A stretch of DNA of 64,000 nucleotides from Serripes groenlandicus (taxonomy: Eukaryota; Mollusca; Bivalvia; Cardiida; Cardiidae). Of the stretch, positions 23,335 through 35,284 are shown piece after piece. The stretch spans positions 7,965,977 through 8,029,976 of the forward strand of contig JASEVX010000010.1 of NCBI GenBank assembly GCA_031761405.1. The letters are read 5' to 3'. How positions within the stretch are numbered: position 1 is the stretch's first letter; every line of letters begins with the position of its first letter. The notes under the pieces were generated by a model. That model worked only from the letters and a program-made list of their open reading frames with translations, searched no databases and had not been told where the DNA came from. The position numbers were made by a program, and so were the translations under genes.

Positions 23335-23528
23335 AACATAAGAGCCATCCTGCGAGAAAACCAACAATATGGCATCTGCGTAATGTATCGACCAGATCCG
23401 GGCAGACACATTCCGTCTCGGGGGAAAGAGGAATAGAGAAGTGATTCCTGAAACATAAAATCCACAGGAGGCGAAAAGTGTCTGTCCGGGTTAGCCTGCG
23501 CGGCATGCTTAGGCTGATCAGGGATATC
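23335..23528. mobile_element. Family B element, 3'-truncated
   Basis: Begins gagccatcctgcgagaaaac, has gcgtaatgtatcgaccagat, the middle gtgattcctgaaacat, and ggaggcgaaaagtgtctgtc. It stops at aggctgatcaggg, before the right inverted end. Confidence 0.8.
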
Positions 23529-23690
23529 ATGAAATATCGATAATCCTATCTGCCCACGGAAACAATATATTCGTTAATCTCCGTAAGGTTCCGTGATTTA
23601 CCGATAATTGATCACACGCTTTGAAGAGAATCGTAAAACAATAAACGCCTAGGAGATAGTCGTGTTGGACATTGAGCTAGTATAGCTAGG
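23529..23690. repeat. Dispersed repeat E, copy 2
   Basis: Pairs with 12600-12760: attcgttaatctccgt, aggttccgt, gatttaccgataattgatca, then gatagtcgtgttggacatt. Confidence 0.85.
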
Positions 23691-23734
23691 TTTAAATTTG
23701 ATATGGTTTAGAATAATGAAGGTTTCTAATTTAG

Positions 23735-23930
23735 TGTTTTGTTTTTTGTTGTATTTTGGTTTTACGCCGCATTCACATTATTTCAGTTATATCACGGCGA
23801 CAGTCCACTTATTTCATGATCCCTGTGCAAACATACCAGTAATATGCTCAACATGACCGTAGTGCCGCGACCTGGGGTATCGAACCCGGGACACCCGGTT
23901 TCATTTGTAATTTAGAGACACAGGCTCCAC
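23735..23930 (-). mobile_element. SINE (family S3), reverse
   Basis: Plus-strand reading shows the tail first (ttacgccgcattcacattat, ttatatcacggcgacagt), then gaccgtagtgccgcgacctg and the B box complement ggtatcgaacccgggac. The A-box side is lost. Confidence 0.8.
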
Positions 23931-23949
23931 ATAAACTTGAATTTCACAT

Positions 23950-24667
23950 ATAAAACACACAAATATATTTATACAAACATTTGTAGATAAAAATGTATCA
24001 TGTATAGAATCGTATAAATTCATCTGAACTAATACATTATACAAGCATACTGCGACGATGGTTCTCTCTTGTCTCTACTGTCACGACACCGCACGAATAA
24101 TGAAACAAGCTATCGAAATGTCGCCGAGAACAGCGTCAAATTCACTTGAATATTTCTTCTCCTCGTGTAAAAGTACGGGAAACGGAAGTGTAATGGCATG
24201 TGAAGTGCTCTCTGTTGGTCGATATTTGGTCGTGTCCGGATTTTTAGCCAATCAGCGACCAGGTAATAGGAAACCATTTCTTTTGTGTCGATATATTTAG
24301 TTTTGACGGGTCTGTGTTTTCGCGAAATGGTACCCCTTACGCAATTCAAATATTAAGAAAACGAAAGAGACGGATCAAAATCGGAACGATCAAGTCGATG
24401 TAGCAATTGAGGGCTACACAACGCACACCGAGTGGTTTCTAAATTCGAAAACATTGGGTGGAGATAGTTTGTTCGCAGGAAAATCGGTTTTCGCCCGTTT
24501 CCATAGCAACGGTGGTTTCTATGGCGACCATACTACAAAAGGAACAACTAGAGCATAGACCCTTCATCCCTACCAGGTTTGCTCGAAATTCGTGAATAGT
24601 TTTGGCGCTACGCTTGCCACAAACATTTTACAAACAAACAAACGGACAGAAACGAAGACCGACTTTA
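23950..24667. other. No supported gene
   Basis: Two overlapping open frames (24058-24300 plus, 24110-24349 minus) have no recognisable domain. The region is less AT-rich than its surroundings but shows no structure. Confidence 0.35.
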
Positions 24668-24746
24668 AGGGTCTCTAGAAGAGAGAACCAATAAGGGTCT
24701 CTAGAAGAGAGAACCAATAAGGGTCTCTAGAAGAGAGAACCAATAA
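24668..24746. repeat. 26-bp tandem repeat, three copies
   Basis: The unit aagggtctctagaagagaga plus accaat is repeated three times without change. It includes the palindrome tctctagaagaga. Confidence 0.9.
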
Positions 24747-25159
24747 CAGCATTCAATCATTCAAGAGAGAAAAACAGAGCAAGAGTGAAGCGAGTAATAT
24801 GCATATCCATGATAAAAAAAAGCGATCTTACGACACTGATGTATAGAAATAAATTCAACGATGGCTTTTCGCATAAGTAATTTATTTCTTAGTTTAAAGC
24901 ATTGTCCTAAAATAAGATCAGTATATGAAAACTACACTTTTAATCAGTGTGTGTAAAACAAATAACAATTTTTAATTTTCAATTCAAATTTATAATAGTC
25001 GGCATAAAAACATGCCTTTGGCCATTTACAAACAACTTTTAGTGAAATATGGCAAAGACACACAGCAATATACATTCATGTACAATAAAAAAAGTAGTCA
25101 ATACATATTAATATACATGCAATATAACTATCAAACTATCGTTAAGGATTATTAAAGTA

Positions 25160-28100
25160 TTCATTTTGTTCAATACACAATTTTCTAATTTTGAAAGCTT
25201 CTTTAATAAATGTTGCTAAGTTTAATTTATACCTTTTTCCTATCATTCTTCATAAGAGATATAATGTGATTAAAGAAGGCCAACATGTAAAGTATCTAGG
25301 AAGTAATTGATTGCTAATGTCAATATATTTCGGACACACAAGTAAAACATGGTATCAGATTCAATCTGTTTTGGTTACAAAGTATACATAACCTATCATT
25401 TCCTCTCAATATTATGTATCTACCAGTTTCTATATGCTAAATGATGTGCTGACAACCTGAAATCTTGTCTTATTTTAGTTTAACTTAAATTAAGAATAGA
25501 ACAAATACTAGTGTCCTTCATTGTGAGTAAATATATAAATATGATAATATTTATTTTGGGTTACATATGTACGGTTAATTTTCTACAGTTTTATATGCAC
25601 TTCGGAAAACATTGTCTATGTTATGTAAGGAATTTGTTTAAATTGTATAATTTGCTATAAAACTTGTAGTTTTTATGCATTAAAATATATTGTATTTGTA
25701 TTGTTAGTTGAATTCTAGAGGTATCATTAGTAATGTTATGTAGGTATGATTCGAATTCTAAAGTGTTTTTTATATGTACGTAATATTCTAATTTGCGTGA
25801 TGCAATTAGCCCTTGCGCTTCATTCTTGGATATTTTGTCCCAGTAATCGTCTTTGTATTATAGGAAAATAGTTTATATCTGGATTAAAATTGTCCCATAT
25901 ATGTGAAAGACCCAAATTATCAAGTATATTTTATGGTAAACGCCCAGCTATTGTTGTTAATATATTACATTGTTGTACATACATATCATACAAAATAGAA
26001 CTTTAATTTAAATCCAGTACTTTAATGATCGTTTAATACCAATAACAGACAAGAAGAATTTTGATAGCAAAGCATCAAAGACGCCGCGCATGATTTGAAG
26101 CATCACTTAAAGGAAGCAATGCAGTACATTTAAATATCTGTGCAAGCAGACAGGATGTACATATTTCGAACAAGAAGGCCAAATGTCCCTTTATTTTAAA
26201 CAAGAAGGCCAAGATGTGCGTGCCTATATTGCTCACCTGGCTTACCATATAAAAAGGTTACCAAGAGCAGAAGGGTCAATATTTGACGTAGGATTAAACG
26301 TTTTATATGCTACGATCTATGTGATATTCAGCATGTGAAGTTTAGTCGTGAAATGACAAGTTTAGTCCTGAAACTATGTGGTTTACGGTTTGCTTAACAT
26401 TCAGTGCAACTATAATGTGTCATACAAGCTGAAGTTTCTCAAGTTGGGTTTTTTTACCAATAAACGTTTTAAATCCTCTAACTAGATCCATTAGATAAAA
26501 AAACCCATACGTCTTAAATATTAACATATATTAAGGTGTATTGCCTCTATTTATAAGTTAAGTGTGACACAGCTTTAGAAGGAGAGGGGAAGTATATTCT
26601 CCTTCCAGTTTAGCAGAAGTAGGATAGCAAAAAACGGGAGTATATAAACAAAAAATACGAAGTAATTAAACAAAAAAAGAAGATATTTATGATCAAGATT
26701 GAGCATTATGAAAGTTCACATGTATAGTCAACATATAGCAAGAAGTATTAAGTTTGTTTAGTTTGTTTGTAATGTCACTTTAATCGTTTTGAACATGCCA
26801 GTAGAAAACTAAAATATAAACAAAAGAAAATGGTCAAGTCAGTTCCCAAGAGCAAAGAGCGAAAACCAGTTGGTACGAATCGTTCATCTCGAACGAACAT
26901 GAAAAACCGGGTACGAATCCAATGATTTTAGAAATCGGATGAAATCGTGAAAACCGCGAAGTATTCATATTCTCCATCTAGTTGAATACATAGATATACT
27001 GATATAATTGCGCTTGTAAGCTATTTTTGTCTGTTGTAAAACCGGCAATATCATCTGCAAATAACAAAAGTAGTATACTGAGAGCTGATTTAAGTCAGAC
27101 TTGTAAGGATATTAAAATCAAGTGTCTCGCTTATATCATTCCGATCAATATATAAAGCAGAGGGGAGAGTGGTTCCCCTCTGTTTCAAGCAAAGTGCCAT
27201 TTCAAAAATCGGGACATTTTGTGAGTAGAAGGATTTTAACACACAAAGACACACGTTCATATAATGATTTAACAATATTCAAGAATTTACAACTTTAACC
27301 AATCTCGACAAGCTTTACCCATAAAGCGTCGCGTATAATAGTATCAAAACACTTCTCATAATCTATAAAAGCACAATACAATTTACTGTTATTCGATAAT
27401 ACCTTATGAATAATGCTATGCAGGATAAAAACACAATCAACCGTATTTCGTTTATCTCTAAAACCAAACTGCGTATCGTTAAGAATATTTCCATTTGCAC
27501 ACCAATTATTTAGTCTATTCCTTAAGCATAGTGAAAATATTTTAGCCATAGAATTTATTAGAGTTATACTTCTGTAATTACCAGGATTAGTAGGATCTCC
27601 CTTTTTATAGATTGGGACTATAGTACCTCTAGTCCAAGATTCCGGATAAACACCACTTTCAAAAATCTTATTAAACATTTTAACGAAAAATGGTGATATA
27701 AAACATTTAGCATCTATGAAAAAATCGGGTACTACATTACCAATACCACAGCTCTTGTTTCTTGTTAAACTTTTTTATTAGTTTTAATAATTTCATTTTC
27801 ATCAAAAGGTTTATCTAGTTCCTCTATATTAATATAAGTAACATTCTCATTAGACTCTAAGTTATTATTTTGGTTCGCAGATAAATTCGAAAAATGTTCT
27901 ACAAAATCCTCAGCAGATAAGTTCGATTCACAAGTTTTCCTTTTTTTTTATATTTCTTAATGAATTTCCAAAATTTTCTAGGACTCTTTCAACTCATTTC
28001 GCTAATTTTCGATTTCTCATGCATGTTATACTTATATTTGCACTATCGTTTTACTTTCCAAAAAATATTTCTACTTTCCAAAAATATGTGTCTATTTATT

Positions 28101-28499
28101 TCAGTTTTATCGGCCTCAAAAATACGTTTTTTAGTATAAAAAAACGTCTTTTGCCTTTTTGCATTCCTCATTAAACCATGGAGCTTTTTTTAATATATTT
28201 ATCTTTACCAGAATTAGAAATAAACGTTTTACCAAAGTTCAGATAAGAAATGTTTAAAATTGTCTCTGTAAAAACATTGATGTACATCAGTACTTTTTAC
28301 ACCATTCACAAATTCATCAACAATATTTTCAAAAACATGTGTTCTTTCATTCAAACTTTGATTTAATTGCTCACATTTATTGCTATCACATACAATCTTG
28401 TTTGTACACGTTTTTGTATTGTTAATGCCACTGTCGTTACATGTATATTTTAAAGCAAAACTAATCTGACAGTGATCCGAAAATTCATTCAAACTTAGT
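25160..28499 (-). pseudogene. Decayed full-length-scale LINE (family L-B like)
   Basis: Read on the minus strand: 28492-28229 carries the end of the endonuclease (NEFSDHCQISFAL) and linker. 27678-27295 is an open reverse transcriptase stretch (GTIVPIYKKGDPTNPGNYRS, motif A FIDYEKCFDTIIRD). Motifs B and C follow in shifted frames (about 27200 and 27040, LLFADDIAGF). The C-terminal cysteine cluster is still readable around 25360-25460. Many stops and frameshifts show a dead copy. 24747-25159 and 25500-27000 are AT-rich and probably its worn remainder. Confidence 0.8.
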
Positions 28500-28729
28500 T
28501 TAACCCTTTCCCTTTAACGACAATTCTGCAGCAGACGACTTTGAACGTATTTTGTCAAAACATAGAAAATCTCCATAATTGAATGGATAACCTATGACTA
28601 AAAGTGGAAAACATTATGACAAAAGGAGAAATTTCACGTTTTGTGCAATTTCTTCTTTTGTCACTATGTTTTCAAAAACCCGTCTGCTGCAGAGGCGTCC
28701 ACAAGCGTTTATATGAGGGAAAGGGTTAA
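28500..28729 (-). mobile_element. MITE family A copy
   Basis: 230 bp with TTAA on both sides. It is in reverse family orientation (starts ccctttccctttaacgacaa, ends atatgagggaaaggg). The central hairpin is gaaatttcacgttttgtgca. It sits beside the 5' side of the decayed LINE. Confidence 0.95.
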
Positions 28730-28889
28730 CTACATAAGCTTCAAACGTAAACCCGTAACCTGCTGTGCGCGGGTTGGATCATGTTGAGAATAGGTTAGAA
28801 CAATTGATACCTTAACATTTAATGAATAAGACAAGATTATTCTAAAAATAGTAGGATAACTGCTTAGTTTGACTTTGGAGTAAAAATAA

Positions 28890-29033
28890 AACCATTCAAA
28901 AGTTCTCCTTTTGTCGCAATATTGCAAACTCTATTCAGCGAACGAATTTTCATTCATAGAACTGTTGCATTTTTGTCCAGCTGTTTTTAAGTTCGTCTGC
29001 GGCAAGATTGTTGTATGCGTGAAAAGGGGTTAA
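28890..29033. mobile_element. Decayed family A 3' half
   Basis: ctccttttgtcgcaatattg, gttcgtctgcggcaagattg and gtatgcgtgaaaaggggTTAA. Confidence 0.65.
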
Positions 29034-29082
29034 TGACACTGTGCTGTCATTGTGATGGTAAAATAACTCAAAAACATGTCAC

Positions 29083-29510
29083 CTTTCCTGCATACAAAAA
29101 AGCTTTCTGACGCCTCTGCAGCAGACGATTTGTTCTTAACATTGTGACAAAAGGATTTTTTGCTCATGATGTAAGAGAGTCCATTTACATAGAAATGCAT
29201 ATAGTATTCTATTATCTATTATTCACGTGACCGTCAAATACATCTGTTGAAATTAACCCTTTCCCACACACAGTAAATATGCAGTAGACGACTTTAAAAA
29301 AAAAATATAGAGAAAATTATTTGAAATCTCTAGATATGAAAGTGAAATTATTGAAAAGAGTTTAAAACATTGTGGCAATCGGAGACGTTGCTCATGATGA
29401 GCAATTTCTCATTTTGTCACAAATAAATTAATAGTCGTCTGCTTCAGATGCATCAATATGTGTCTAAAAGGGGGGGGGGGGGGGGGGGGGGGGGGTGTTA
29501 AAATTATACC
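29083..29510. mobile_element. Family A fragment and diverged copy
   Basis: 29090-29165 is a 5' fragment (ctttctgacgcctctgcagc). 29256-29500 is a diverged copy with TTAA, ccctttcccacacacag, and the hairpin gttgctcatgatgagcaatt. Its right end is replaced by a G run. Confidence 0.7.
29470..29495. repeat. Run of 26 G
   Basis: An uninterrupted G tract between a MITE end and the 5' truncation point of the LINE. The true length is uncertain because long mononucleotide runs are read poorly. Confidence 0.85.
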
Positions 29511-29548
29511 GTCATTTAAAGCAAAAGCGATGTCTAGGGCAACACTAA

Positions 29549-31133
29549 CGGGTTGTGAAGGTTATCACTTCGAGCAAGTTAGACCAAATGCATACGTTTT
29601 CACCGATTAAATGGAATAAACTATGCCAGACTCACTTAGATGCATATGCCTCTTACTTACACACTTACTTAAAAGACAGTACTGCGTCTTTACCAACCAA
29701 CTGTGTGAACGGTTATATTGACGCGTTGTATAACTGTATATTCACAAATATTAAGTTAAGCTCGGATATTTGTTTTCCTGTGTCTCAATTTAGACCATAC
29801 CTTAAGCCATATTGGTCTAACGAGTTAAAGCAATTCCATTATATCATGAGATGTAAAAGAAAGGCATGGACTGATGAAGGTAGGCCGAGAGGTCATACGT
29901 TCGAATCTTATGTTGCATACAAATCAGTCAAACGTGAATTTCGTAATTGGAATCGATTACGTTCCTTTCAGTATTTAAATAAGACAAACGAAGACATTGA
30001 TAATGCATGCAATGTAGACAGCGCTACATTTTGGCGGCTATTTAACTCTAAACGCAATGTAAAATCTTCGTCGGTCTGTAATGAAATGAAATTTAATGAT
30101 TCAGTATTAAGGGACTCCAAACAAATTGCTGTTGCATGGGGGGATTATTTTACTTCACTTTACTCAGACACTGAATGTGATTCATATGACAGTGAGCATT
30201 ACCATAGAGTGTCCAACATAGCCTCGAATTTAAAAGGTATGGGTAACCCTTTAATTAGTACAAAGGATGAGATTTCGTTAAATGAGGTTTTGGAAGCGAT
30301 TAAAGTGTTGCAAAAAGGTAAAATATGTGGTCCAGAAAACGTTTATAATGAACACATTATTTTCGGTGGTACAATGTTACATCACTACTTAACGCTGTTG
30401 ATTAATTTAATGTATTGGTTCTCCTATATACCTGTAAGTTTAAAATACGGTACAATCATTACATTGCACAAAGGTAATGGAAAGCGCAAAGATGTACCTA
30501 AAAACTACCGTGCCATTACATTATCTTCTTTGATCTTAAAACTTTATGAAAGGATCTTGTTAAAAAGATTGCAAAACTGTATTTCTAAGCCTCTCCATCC
30601 ATTACAAGGTGGGTTCCAGAAAAAAATGGGCAGTATGATGACGTCACTAATAGTTAAAGAGAGCATTCATTTTTGTCAGGAAAAGAATAGTAAACTATAC
30701 ACATGTTTTCTGGATGCTCGTCAAGCTTTTGACAGAGTTTGGCATGATGGGCTGATATATAAGTTACATCAATTAGGTGTTAACATTACTTTACTTAAAA
30801 CTGTTATTGCCATGCACATAGAAATGTATAGCCGAGTTTTACACGCTGGTCACTACTCAGACTGGTTCCCTGTTTTACAAGGAACACGACAGGGTGGGGT
30901 CTGGTCCCCATTTTTGTATCTGTGCTACATCAATGATTTAATAGATATCTTGTCAAAAAGTAATTTAGGGCTTAAGATAAGCAATTATGACTTTTGCTCA
31001 CCTTCTTTTGCAGACGATATGACTCTTCTTTCTTTGTCGCCAAAGGCATTACAATCCATGATCAGTATTTGTTATTCGTATTCATGCAGATGGAGGTACC
31101 AGTATAATTCCGATAAGTGTGCGGTTGTAGTAT
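29549..31133 (+). pseudogene. LINE (family L-A) linker and reverse transcriptase, interrupted
   Basis: One frame is open from just after a stop at 29546 up to the insertion point of the transposon. It first codes for the linker after a missing endonuclease (LKPYWSNELKQFHYIMRCKR), then reverse transcriptase motifs: GNGKRKDVPKNYRAITLSSL, motif A (CFLDARQAFDRVWHDG), motif B (GTRQGGVWSPFLYLCYINDL), motif C (SFADDMTLL), and WRYQYNSDKCAVVVF. There the frame runs into transposon sequence and ends at 31171. No ATG opens the frame, in keeping with 5' truncation near 29.5 kb. The two halves (here and 36639-37764) are given apart because the copy is broken. Confidence 0.92.
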
Positions 31134-31137
31134 TTAA

Positions 31138-31380
31138 AGGACAACGCTCGGCTGAAAACAACCCGCTTTGATATGAAAGATATCGATCTCAACTAAATTT
31201 ATTTTAGATGCATTTCATTAACAAACACCTTATAATCAAGAAATTGCAATTTTAAGACGACTAAAAGTGCTTTTCGGTTCCGGTAATGGGCGCGGCCATT
31301 GTTTGCTTATCAGTCGATCGCGAGACATTCTGATAAGAATCGTGACGTCATAACCCCTCATCGGTTCATTTATCACACAG
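31138..31380. repeat. Left terminal inverted repeat of the 5.5-kb transposon
   Basis: Pairs with 36395-36634. The outer 18 bp differ at three positions; deeper matches are patchy, which indicates age. The aligned blocks are in the same order and at similar distances from each end. Confidence 0.8.
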
Positions 31381-31631
31381 TAAAGTATACACATAGCCGG
31401 TGGTCGAAATTAAAAATTAAACATCGTAACTATAAAAAGAATTTACAATAGTTTGTGAAATACTTTAACGTAAAATTACTTGCTCAAATAAGAGTTCTTG
31501 GTGCATATATTTGTTTCTGTAGTGTACTAAATCGACTAAATCATGACCCCTTCGTGAAGGATATTGTAGGTGGGGTAGTGTTACGAAAACCATACAGTTT
31601 TGTTACTGGAATTTGTACAAGCGAATGAACA

Positions 31632-31817
31632 ATGCCTCAGTGCCAGGCAATTCACTGCACAAACAGACAGGGAAATGGCAAGAAAAGCTTCTTTCGGTTT
31701 CCGAAACCTGAAAAGGGAATTGAAGAGAGAAAATTGTGCAAAAAATGGATTGACAATTTGAAAAATGGAAAACTTCGGATTGAAACATTTCGACATTGTG
31801 ACCACAAAAATTTGTAG
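31632..31817 (+). pseudogene. THAP zinc-finger exon, damaged
   Basis: Starts ATG with MPQCQAIHCTNRQGNGKKSF, FRFPKPEKGIEERKLCKKW, then RIETFRHCDHKNL and a stop. The C-x4-C opening, the FxFP box and the conserved tryptophan are the THAP pattern (C2CH DNA-binding finger). The last zinc pair is C-x-H instead of C-x2-H. The frame stops at once, while the next frame reads DFFKPELV, as expected after a THAP. So a small deletion and a frameshift are likely. THAP fingers bind transposon ends in P and Kolobok-type transposases. A splice donor within ttt/gtaggg is a less likely explanation for the early stop. Confidence 0.8.
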
Positions 31818-31860
31818 GGATTTTTTCAAACCTGAACTCGTGTGATTGATCAAGTAATCA

Positions 31861-33209
31861 GGGACACTCTATTACATATAAATTATAATTGTATTGTTTT
31901 GTAATATACTGTGGTGAATCAACCAGTTCGAACTCCAGGTTCAGTTATTAATTCTTTCCAATGTTTGACAAAAGTAATTTGTACCTGGTATAATCATAAA
32001 GCTGTTAAAGGTTTTATATGCTAGCATATTACACCGTTATTTACAGACAGTGATCAATATAACACTGGTCAAAAAGGGTAATTTCTAAACAGGACCAAAC
32101 TAATACTTATTATATCATTTATTTACAACTAGTATGAGAAAGTAAAATTAAAAGGATTTATCTGAATTTATATAATTACAATACATTTACTTAAACCCTG
32201 ATCCCCTGTGTGCAACTTGTAACATAAATCATAATATATATATATAGAGAATTCAAGTGAAGTTTCTTCTTTTGTCACCATTGTTATTTGTATCTTGAAG
32301 TCTGCATCATCACAGAAAAGGTTAGTTCTACAGAACAATTAGCATAAATTAAAATATAATTCTTTATAATCTACAGCATATGACTTTGAAATTATAAAAT
32401 CCAAAATACAGAAACTCTCAATAAAGGATATTTTTATCAATAAATATTATTCCATTATATGGACAGTTTCAGTTAAGAATCACTGTTTTACTGGAATAGA
32501 GAATCACTATTATTTATAAATCATTTGTTTTCTTCAAAATTATAAAAATTGTCAAATCAAAATCATCATCATACAAGTAACTTACAAGCTGATAAGATTA
32601 CATCAAAGTGTCATAAAACACACTAGTGTGCCTGTACATCACAGCCAGATGGTCACACAGCAGGGGACCAACCATAAAGTACTGTCAATCAATGATAGTA
32701 TTCTTTTGTTATGCAAGGGTCAGTCCAAGCACACCACCCTCTGCACAGCATGGGTCATAAATTTTTGTAGTTTTTTTGGTAATTAAAAGAAATGCCATTT
32801 ATAAGCAAGAAAATGTATTAAAAATAAATCAGTTGATAATAACAATAAATGTTATATTTTACTTTCTCCTGATTTTCATTCTTTTTTACAGTCATATAAA
32901 TATTATTTGCCACAATGTCTCAGTAGTAATGTATGATTATTAATTTGTGTTGAAGACAAACTGACACAGGTTTTTCTAAAAATCTTTTCCCCTACACATG
33001 CTAGGTGCTACAAGTGGGAAAGGTTTTGTGGTAGTGTGACTGACTCCTGTATTCTTTGTGAATAATTATTTGTCATTCCCTTGTATTATATAAGATAGAT
33101 TCTCACCCCCTTTTTCAACAATCAAGCTTCCTGTAAGTCTAAGGCTCTATATTGAAAACATAGTGACCAAAGGAGGAATTTCAACTATTTTACTATATAA
33201 CTTTGACCA
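31861..33209. other. AT-rich interior of the transposon
   Basis: No frame of note. 31920-31985 resembles a SINE piece (gttcgaactccaggttc, then ccaatgtttgacaaaagtaa). This may be intronic sequence of the THAP gene or its decayed coding part. Confidence 0.4.
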
Positions 33210-33470
33210 GTTAACCCTTTCCCACATAAAGGAAATCTGGAGCAGACGAATTTGAAAACATACCATAACTAAAAAAAATGGAAACTCCATTTACATGAAA
33301 GTACAATACCGGTACTTGAATAGAGAGGAAAACATGGAAACAAAAGGCGAAGTTTCTCAAAATAAGAAATCGCTAAAAAAAGCAATTTCTCCTTTTTTCG
33401 CGATGTTTTGATATAGAATTGCTGAATGCTGTAATTAAGTAACTGCTTCTTTTCTCCCCACGTTTTCATA
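33210..33470. mobile_element. Decayed family A copy inside the transposon
   Basis: TTAA, ccctttcccacataaag, gagcagacgaatttgaaaac, the hairpin aatcgctaaaaaaagcaatt and ccttttttcgcgatgtttt. The right end is lost next to the foldback element. Confidence 0.7.
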
Positions 33471-33479
33471 GGGAGACAC

Positions 33480-34317
33480 TCAAAATCCCCTCAGTCAAAA
33501 TCCCCTCACCCTGAAAATGATAGGGTAGTCAAAATCCCCTCAACCAAAATGTTAGGGTAGTCAAAATCCCCTCGACCGAAATGATAGGGTAGTCAAAATC
33601 CCCTCGATGGGATTAGCAGGGTAATCATAATGTTTGACATTAGGAGACATCCAAGGTGTCTAAGGCTAACATAACATTGCACTAAAAAGACAAATAACAT
33701 AGTAAGTAATTTAAATCATTTTAATGTTTCTAGGACATATTATATTTTCACAGTTTAACTAACCACTTTCTACCATATTTAGACACTCATGTGTTTATCT
33801 TATTCTTATAAGTTGTCCAATTATGGACAAGAATTCTGAAGGGACTTATAGTTGTGACAAACAGGATTAAAGCAATTATCACCTCAATTCATTTATAACA
33901 TGTGACTGAATTATCACCAATCATTGGGGTTTTGTTTACTCTGCATTTTCAATCAGTACGGTTTTGTCTACGCTGCATTTTCAAAGAAGCATTTTGTCTA
34001 CTCTACATTTTCAGTCATATGGGTTTGGATACCCTGCATTTTCAATCATATGGGTTTTGAATACTATGCATTTTCAACGAGTAGTTTTGACTGTAAACGG
34101 AAATGATGTACTATATTTAAATTTGCATTTAGCTTTACAAGAAAATATATGATCTTAGATTGAGCGGATTATGAATACCCATCAAGGGGATTTTGACTAC
34201 CCTATCATTTTGGTCGAGGGGATTTTGACTACCCTATCATTTTGGTTGAGGGGATTTTGACTACTATGCCATTTTCAGAGTGAGGGGATTTTGACTGAGG
34301 GGATTTTGACATACACT
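33480..34317. mobile_element. Foldback element with GTCAAAATCCCCTC repeats
   Basis: Two arms of ~130 bp (33480-33608 and 34184-34317) are inverted copies of one another. Each arm contains five units of gtcaaaatcccctc, linked by aaaatgatagggta. The loop (33609-34183) has five ~32-bp repeats of type tctactctgcattttcaat (33930-34092). No coding capacity. The repeated unit at both ends looks like a transposase-binding array. Confidence 0.9.
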
Positions 34318-34509
34318 CGTTTTCATAAGGCATCGACTATTGTTTATTTGAGGGATTTTTTTTTGTGCAGTTTCTCCTTTTCTGGTATTGCATTAGAAAG
34401 TTTGTTTTGTACTGATTATTATTTAATCCAATAGAGAAAAGTTTGGCAAAGTGAGAAACAGCCTATTAGGAGTTAAATTTCCTTTTGCCACAATGTTTGA
34501 GAAGTTATC

Positions 34510-34672
34510 TTAACCCCTTCCCCCATACGACAATTCTGCAGCAGACGACTGTGAACATTATTTGTCAAAATGGATAATTGAATGAATAACCTATGACTAA
34601 AAGTGGAAAACATTGTGACAAAGGGAGAACATGCTTGTTTTGTGCAATTTCTTCTTTTGTCACTATGTTTTA
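34510..34672 (-). mobile_element. MITE family A, 3'-truncated
   Basis: TTAA, ccccttcccccatacgacaa, gcagcagacgactgtgaaca, the hairpin gcttgttttgtgcaatttc, and stops at cactatgtttta. Confidence 0.85.
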
Positions 34673-34689
34673 TACTCAATTGTGTATTC

Positions 34690-35284
34690 GCTACATACAT
34701 AATGTACTGAGAAATAGTGTGTGTAGGCGCACTTGATATGTACGCATATGTCTATGTGTATGCGTCTGTTTAATCATGCGTACATGTGTGTATCTGTGTA
34801 TGTGTACATGTATATATATAGACATGAGTATGTATGTATATGTATATATGTGTTGATGTATATGTATGTATATCTTTTCTTCTCACCCTTTGTTGATCAT
34901 CTGTCTGTAAATTCCTCTGTTAGATCTTCTCATTTGTACATTTGCTACTGCCCTTCGGATCACTTCATATTTCGTTTCGATGAGGTGCTCCTCAGGGGTA
35001 TATAAGAATATATCCTGCGAACAGTGAAGACTCTGGTGGCTCTGCTCATCCGAGCAGAATATCCAGAGTTTTCACAAACATTACCTCTGTATTTGTTGCG
35101 TTTATAACGTTAATGAATGTAAGTGTAGCCTACTAAATGTATATATCTGTGTCTATTGACAAATGCCACTGCACATGTGCAGAGCTTCTGAAGCATATTT
35201 CTCTGCACATGTGTCGATGTATAGGTGAATTTCAATCAATTATTCAATATAATAATGTATCGGCCACACATATAAAGTTTACAC
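34690..35284. other. Transposon interior with (tgta)n tract and hairpin
   Basis: 34730-34870 is a TG/TA-rich simple tract. 35026-35071 forms a hairpin: gactctgg with ccagagt outside, and tctgctc with gagcaga inside around atcc. No gene is supported. Confidence 0.5.

Noticed and set aside
24058..24349. Overlapping frames of 80 and 79 codons on opposite strands
   Set aside because: No recognisable domain, splice sites or repeat relation.
24668..24746. Short CRISPR or regulatory array
   Set aside because: Just three head-to-tail 26-bp copies without spacers.
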